A stretch of DNA of 15,667 bases. Origin: Thermoflexibacter sp. (lineage in GTDB: Bacteria > Bacteroidota > Bacteroidia > Cytophagales > Thermoflexibacteraceae). Of this stretch, positions 13,713 through 15,667 are shown piece after piece; position 1 is the stretch's first letter, and each line of letters opens with the position of its first letter. The stretch spans positions 1 to 15,667 of the forward strand of contig JALOMS010000023.1 of NCBI GenBank assembly GCA_025455345.1, read 5' to 3'. A program made the position numbers and the translations under genes. The notes beneath the pieces were generated by a model, which saw only the letters and a list, made by a program, of their open reading frames with translations, had not been told where the DNA came from and did no database searches.

Positions 13713-15524
13713 ATGTGGAAAGCAGTAGGAACTTTTATTCTCAAAAAGAATGAAAATATTAACCTTATTATCAGACGGATTTCCCAAATAAATGTTTTCG
13801 TTGCTATTATTTTGCTAATTTATCGCTATGGTTTTTTATTATCTGAAACAGAAGCACAAGAGGTATTCCAAACTCTTGATATTCAGTTTTTTCTCTATAT
13901 TTTTTTATTTGGGTTAAGATTATTTTTCTCTTTTGATAAGTTAGAGTTTGTGCGCGAAGAACGCTTTGAGTTGATTTTAAGTTGTTTGATAATCTTATAT
14001 GGATTACCCAATCTTCTTTTTGACTTTCGCTTGGGATATTATTATATCCAACTTTTTTCTATTGATAGCCCTACGGTGTTTTATCAGCACTTTTTGAGTG
14101 TTTTTTTGGTAATTATTATTATTTTAGAAGTCTCGAAAAGTGCAAATCGTATCTCCGAGCTAAAACTCAAGCCTGCCACTACCTTTGTAATGAGTTTTAT
14201 CATTTTGATTTTTACAGGGGCAGGCTTGCTGATGTTGCCCGCCATGACCATCGAGGGTTCTATGCCGTTTATAGACGCACTTTTTACCTCTGCGAGTGCT
14301 TCTTGTGTAACAGGATTGATAGTAGTAGATACAGCTACTTATTTTACATTCAAGGGAAAATTGGTCATTATGGGCTTGATACAGTTAGGTGGCTTAGGAA
14401 TAGTATTATTTGCTACTTTTTTTTCCAGCTTTTTATCAAGCGGGGTAAGCCTAAAACAGCAGTCTATCATGCAGGATTTTCTAAGTAGTGAAAACCTTGC
14501 TTCAGCAAAACAGTTATTGCGTAAAGTAGTGTTTATTACGCTGTTGGTCGAGTTTACTGGATTCTTATTGATATTTTTTTCTTGGGATGAGGAAATCAGT
14601 AATGCAGAACAGCTTTTCAGTAGCTCTGGGGACAAAATTTTTCATTCTATATTTCACGCTGTTTCTGCGTTTTGCAATGCTGGTTTCAGTACATTTACCG
14701 ATGGTATGTACAATACAGGCTTAAAAACCCAAAGGTTATACGCAGTACATTTCATTCTTTCATGGTTGGTCATATTTGGTGGTTTGGGCTTTACGGTAAT
14801 AGAAGATGTATTTCACCCCAAAAATATTAGGAAAAGACTGATTACTCCTTGGAAAAGACTGACGCATAATACCGCCATTACCCTAAGATTTAGTTTTATA
14901 TTGGTAAGTGTAGGAACTATCGCTTTTATGATTTTTGAATTCCAACAATTGCGAGACAGGACTATCATTGAGGCATTTATTACTGCTTTTTTCCAATCAG
15001 TCGTTACGCGTACCGCAGGTTTTAATTCTATGGATTTTGCTCAATTACAAAATGCTACTATTATTTTATGTATATTTTTGATGTTTATAGGAGCGGGGTC
15101 TGGTTCTACGGCAGGCGGAATAAAGGTTACTACTTTTGTAATAATTTTATACTCTTCCATCGCCAATATTGTGGGTCAGAAAAGTATCAATATCCAAAAG
15201 CGCAATATTCCTACTGAAACGGTGAGCCGTGCTTTTGCGATTTTGATGTTTGCCGTAACCTATAATTCTTTTGTTATTTTCTTATTATCTATTACAGAGT
15301 CCGAGAAGGATATATTGAAAGTTGTATTTGAACAAATATCTGCCTTTGCTACCGTAGGTTTGAGTATGGGTATTACCGCAAAGCTATCTTTTATGGGCAA
15401 GTTGCTGATTACGATTACAATGTTTGTAGGACGTGTGGGAACGGTAACACTGGCATTAGCTCTTAGTAAGAAAGCCGTAAGCACTGCTTTTGAGTATCCT
15501 AAAACGCACTTAATGATTGGGTAA
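13713..15524 (+). CDS. ktrB: KtrB/TrkH-family K+ uptake channel subunit with N-terminal extension
   Basis: This encodes 603 residues. Residues about 155-600 form the four-fold M1-P-M2 channel core. The four filter loops are visible: SCVTGLIVVDT (Gly201), FCNAGFSTF (Gly324), TRTAGFNSMD (Gly436) and FATVGLSMG (Gly549). GAGSGSTAGGIKVTTF at 460-475 is the Gly-rich gating-loop region and resembles KtrB more than TrkH. The protein takes up K+, probably with Na+ or H+ coupling, across the inner membrane, and needs a cytoplasmic RCK partner (KtrA/TrkA). That partner is not in the window and may lie just beyond the right edge. The first 150 residues add about four predicted membrane helices, which makes the protein longer than classical KtrB (about 450 residues). 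GAGGA at 13696-13700 is a rare Shine-Dalgarno-like sequence, 12 bases before the ATG. Confidence 0.9.
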   Translation: MWKAVGTFILKKNENINLIIRRISQINVFVAIILLIYRYGFLLSETEAQEVFQTLDIQFFLYIFLFGLRLFFSFDKLEFVREERFELILSCLIILYGLPNLLFDFRLGYYYIQLFSIDSPTVFYQHFLSVFLVIIIILEVSKSANRISELKLKPATTFVMSFIILIFTGAGLLMLPAMTIEGSMPFIDALFTSASASCVTGLIVVDTATYFTFKGKLVIMGLIQLGGLGIVLFATFFSSFLSSGVSLKQQSIMQDFLSSENLASAKQLLRKVVFITLLVEFTGFLLIFFSWDEEISNAEQLFSSSGDKIFHSIFHAVSAFCNAGFSTFTDGMYNTGLKTQRLYAVHFILSWLVIFGGLGFTVIEDVFHPKNIRKRLITPWKRLTHNTAITLRFSFILVSVGTIAFMIFEFQQLRDRTIIEAFITAFFQSVVTRTAGFNSMDFAQLQNATIILCIFLMFIGAGSGSTAGGIKVTTFVIILYSSIANIVGQKSINIQKRNIPTETVSRAFAILMFAVTYNSFVIFLLSITESEKDILKVVFEQISAFATVGLSMGITAKLSFMGKLLITITMFVGRVGTVTLALALSKKAVSTAFEYPKTHLMIG

Positions 15525-15607
15525 ATTACCTATTCTTATATAAGTTCCAATCCTACTATTCGCTTGATATAAGTAATTGAACTTTTATAAGCGTTCTTTG
15601 TATTAAA

Positions 15608-15667
15608 GTCCCATTGGGACGATATATTGGTAGAAAACGTAATTTTAACACAGCCTGTAAGTCCCAT
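15608..15667. repeat. Start of a 53-bp-period repeat with palindromic head (runs off window)
   Basis: GTCCCA-T-TGGGAC at 15608-15620 is a perfect 6-bp palindrome, followed by an A/T-rich spacer. GTCCCAT recurs at 15661-15667, exactly 53 bases later, where the window ends. The base context before each copy is also alike (AAA and TAA). The layout suggests tandem units made of a small hairpin plus a spacer of about 40 bases. It resembles dispersed intergenic repeats I remember from Bacteroidota genomes, though I cannot verify that here. Confidence 0.55.

Overview
The window looks like chromosomal DNA of a Bacteroidota member, probably Cytophagia-like. The DNA is AT-rich. Shine-Dalgarno sequences are nearly absent. 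Several genes are preceded by TTG/TTTG...TAnnTTTG promoter pairs, the primary sigma-factor pattern of this phylum. The cbb3 oxidase has a fused CcoN-CcoO subunit, which is common there. Most genes are ordinary housekeeping or conserved accessory genes. I see no transposase, phage gene, tRNA, rRNA or CRISPR array.

Layout. Positions 1-3905 hold a cytochrome cbb3 oxidase cluster on the + strand: ccoS (141-296), fused ccoNO (421-2574), ccoQ (2725-2880) and a mono-haem ccoP (2946-3797). It ends at a very strong, probably bidirectional terminator (3871-3903). CcoS and CcoQ are 51-residue genes. Three spacers of the cluster carry related inverted repeats built on GTTG(G)ATA and its complement, including a perfect 17-bp pair. 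The ccoS and ccoQ leaders also share a 13-base block at the same distance from the start codon.

Convergent to this is an EamA/DMT exporter (3907-4854, -). Divergent from the exporter is a TPR-containing membrane histidine kinase (5052-6959), then a small lipoprotein (7090-7650). A gene-free stretch follows (7651-8026) with two perfect hairpins. Next come an M16 peptidase-like protein that has lost its zinc motif (8027-9310), overlapping tail-to-tail with a PuuE-type CE4 deacetylase homologue (9288-10223, -), and L-2-hydroxyglutarate oxidase lhgO (10317-11516, -).

The right part has a TerB-like helical protein (11755-12204), a 71-residue one-TM protein (12215-12430, -), class 2 dihydroorotate dehydrogenase pyrD (12600-13637) and a KtrB/TrkH-type K+ channel subunit with a long N-terminal membrane extension (13713-15524). 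The right edge starts a tandem hairpin repeat with a 53-bp period (15608 to window end).

How the genes relate. Only the cco genes clearly form a functional unit, a high-affinity terminal oxidase for low oxygen. LhgO and PyrD probably feed electrons to the same quinone pool, but nothing indicates co-regulation. I did not find convincing evidence of a wholly new system. The best leads are the repeat architecture of the cco spacers, the orphan inactive M16 subunit, and the repeat array at the right edge.
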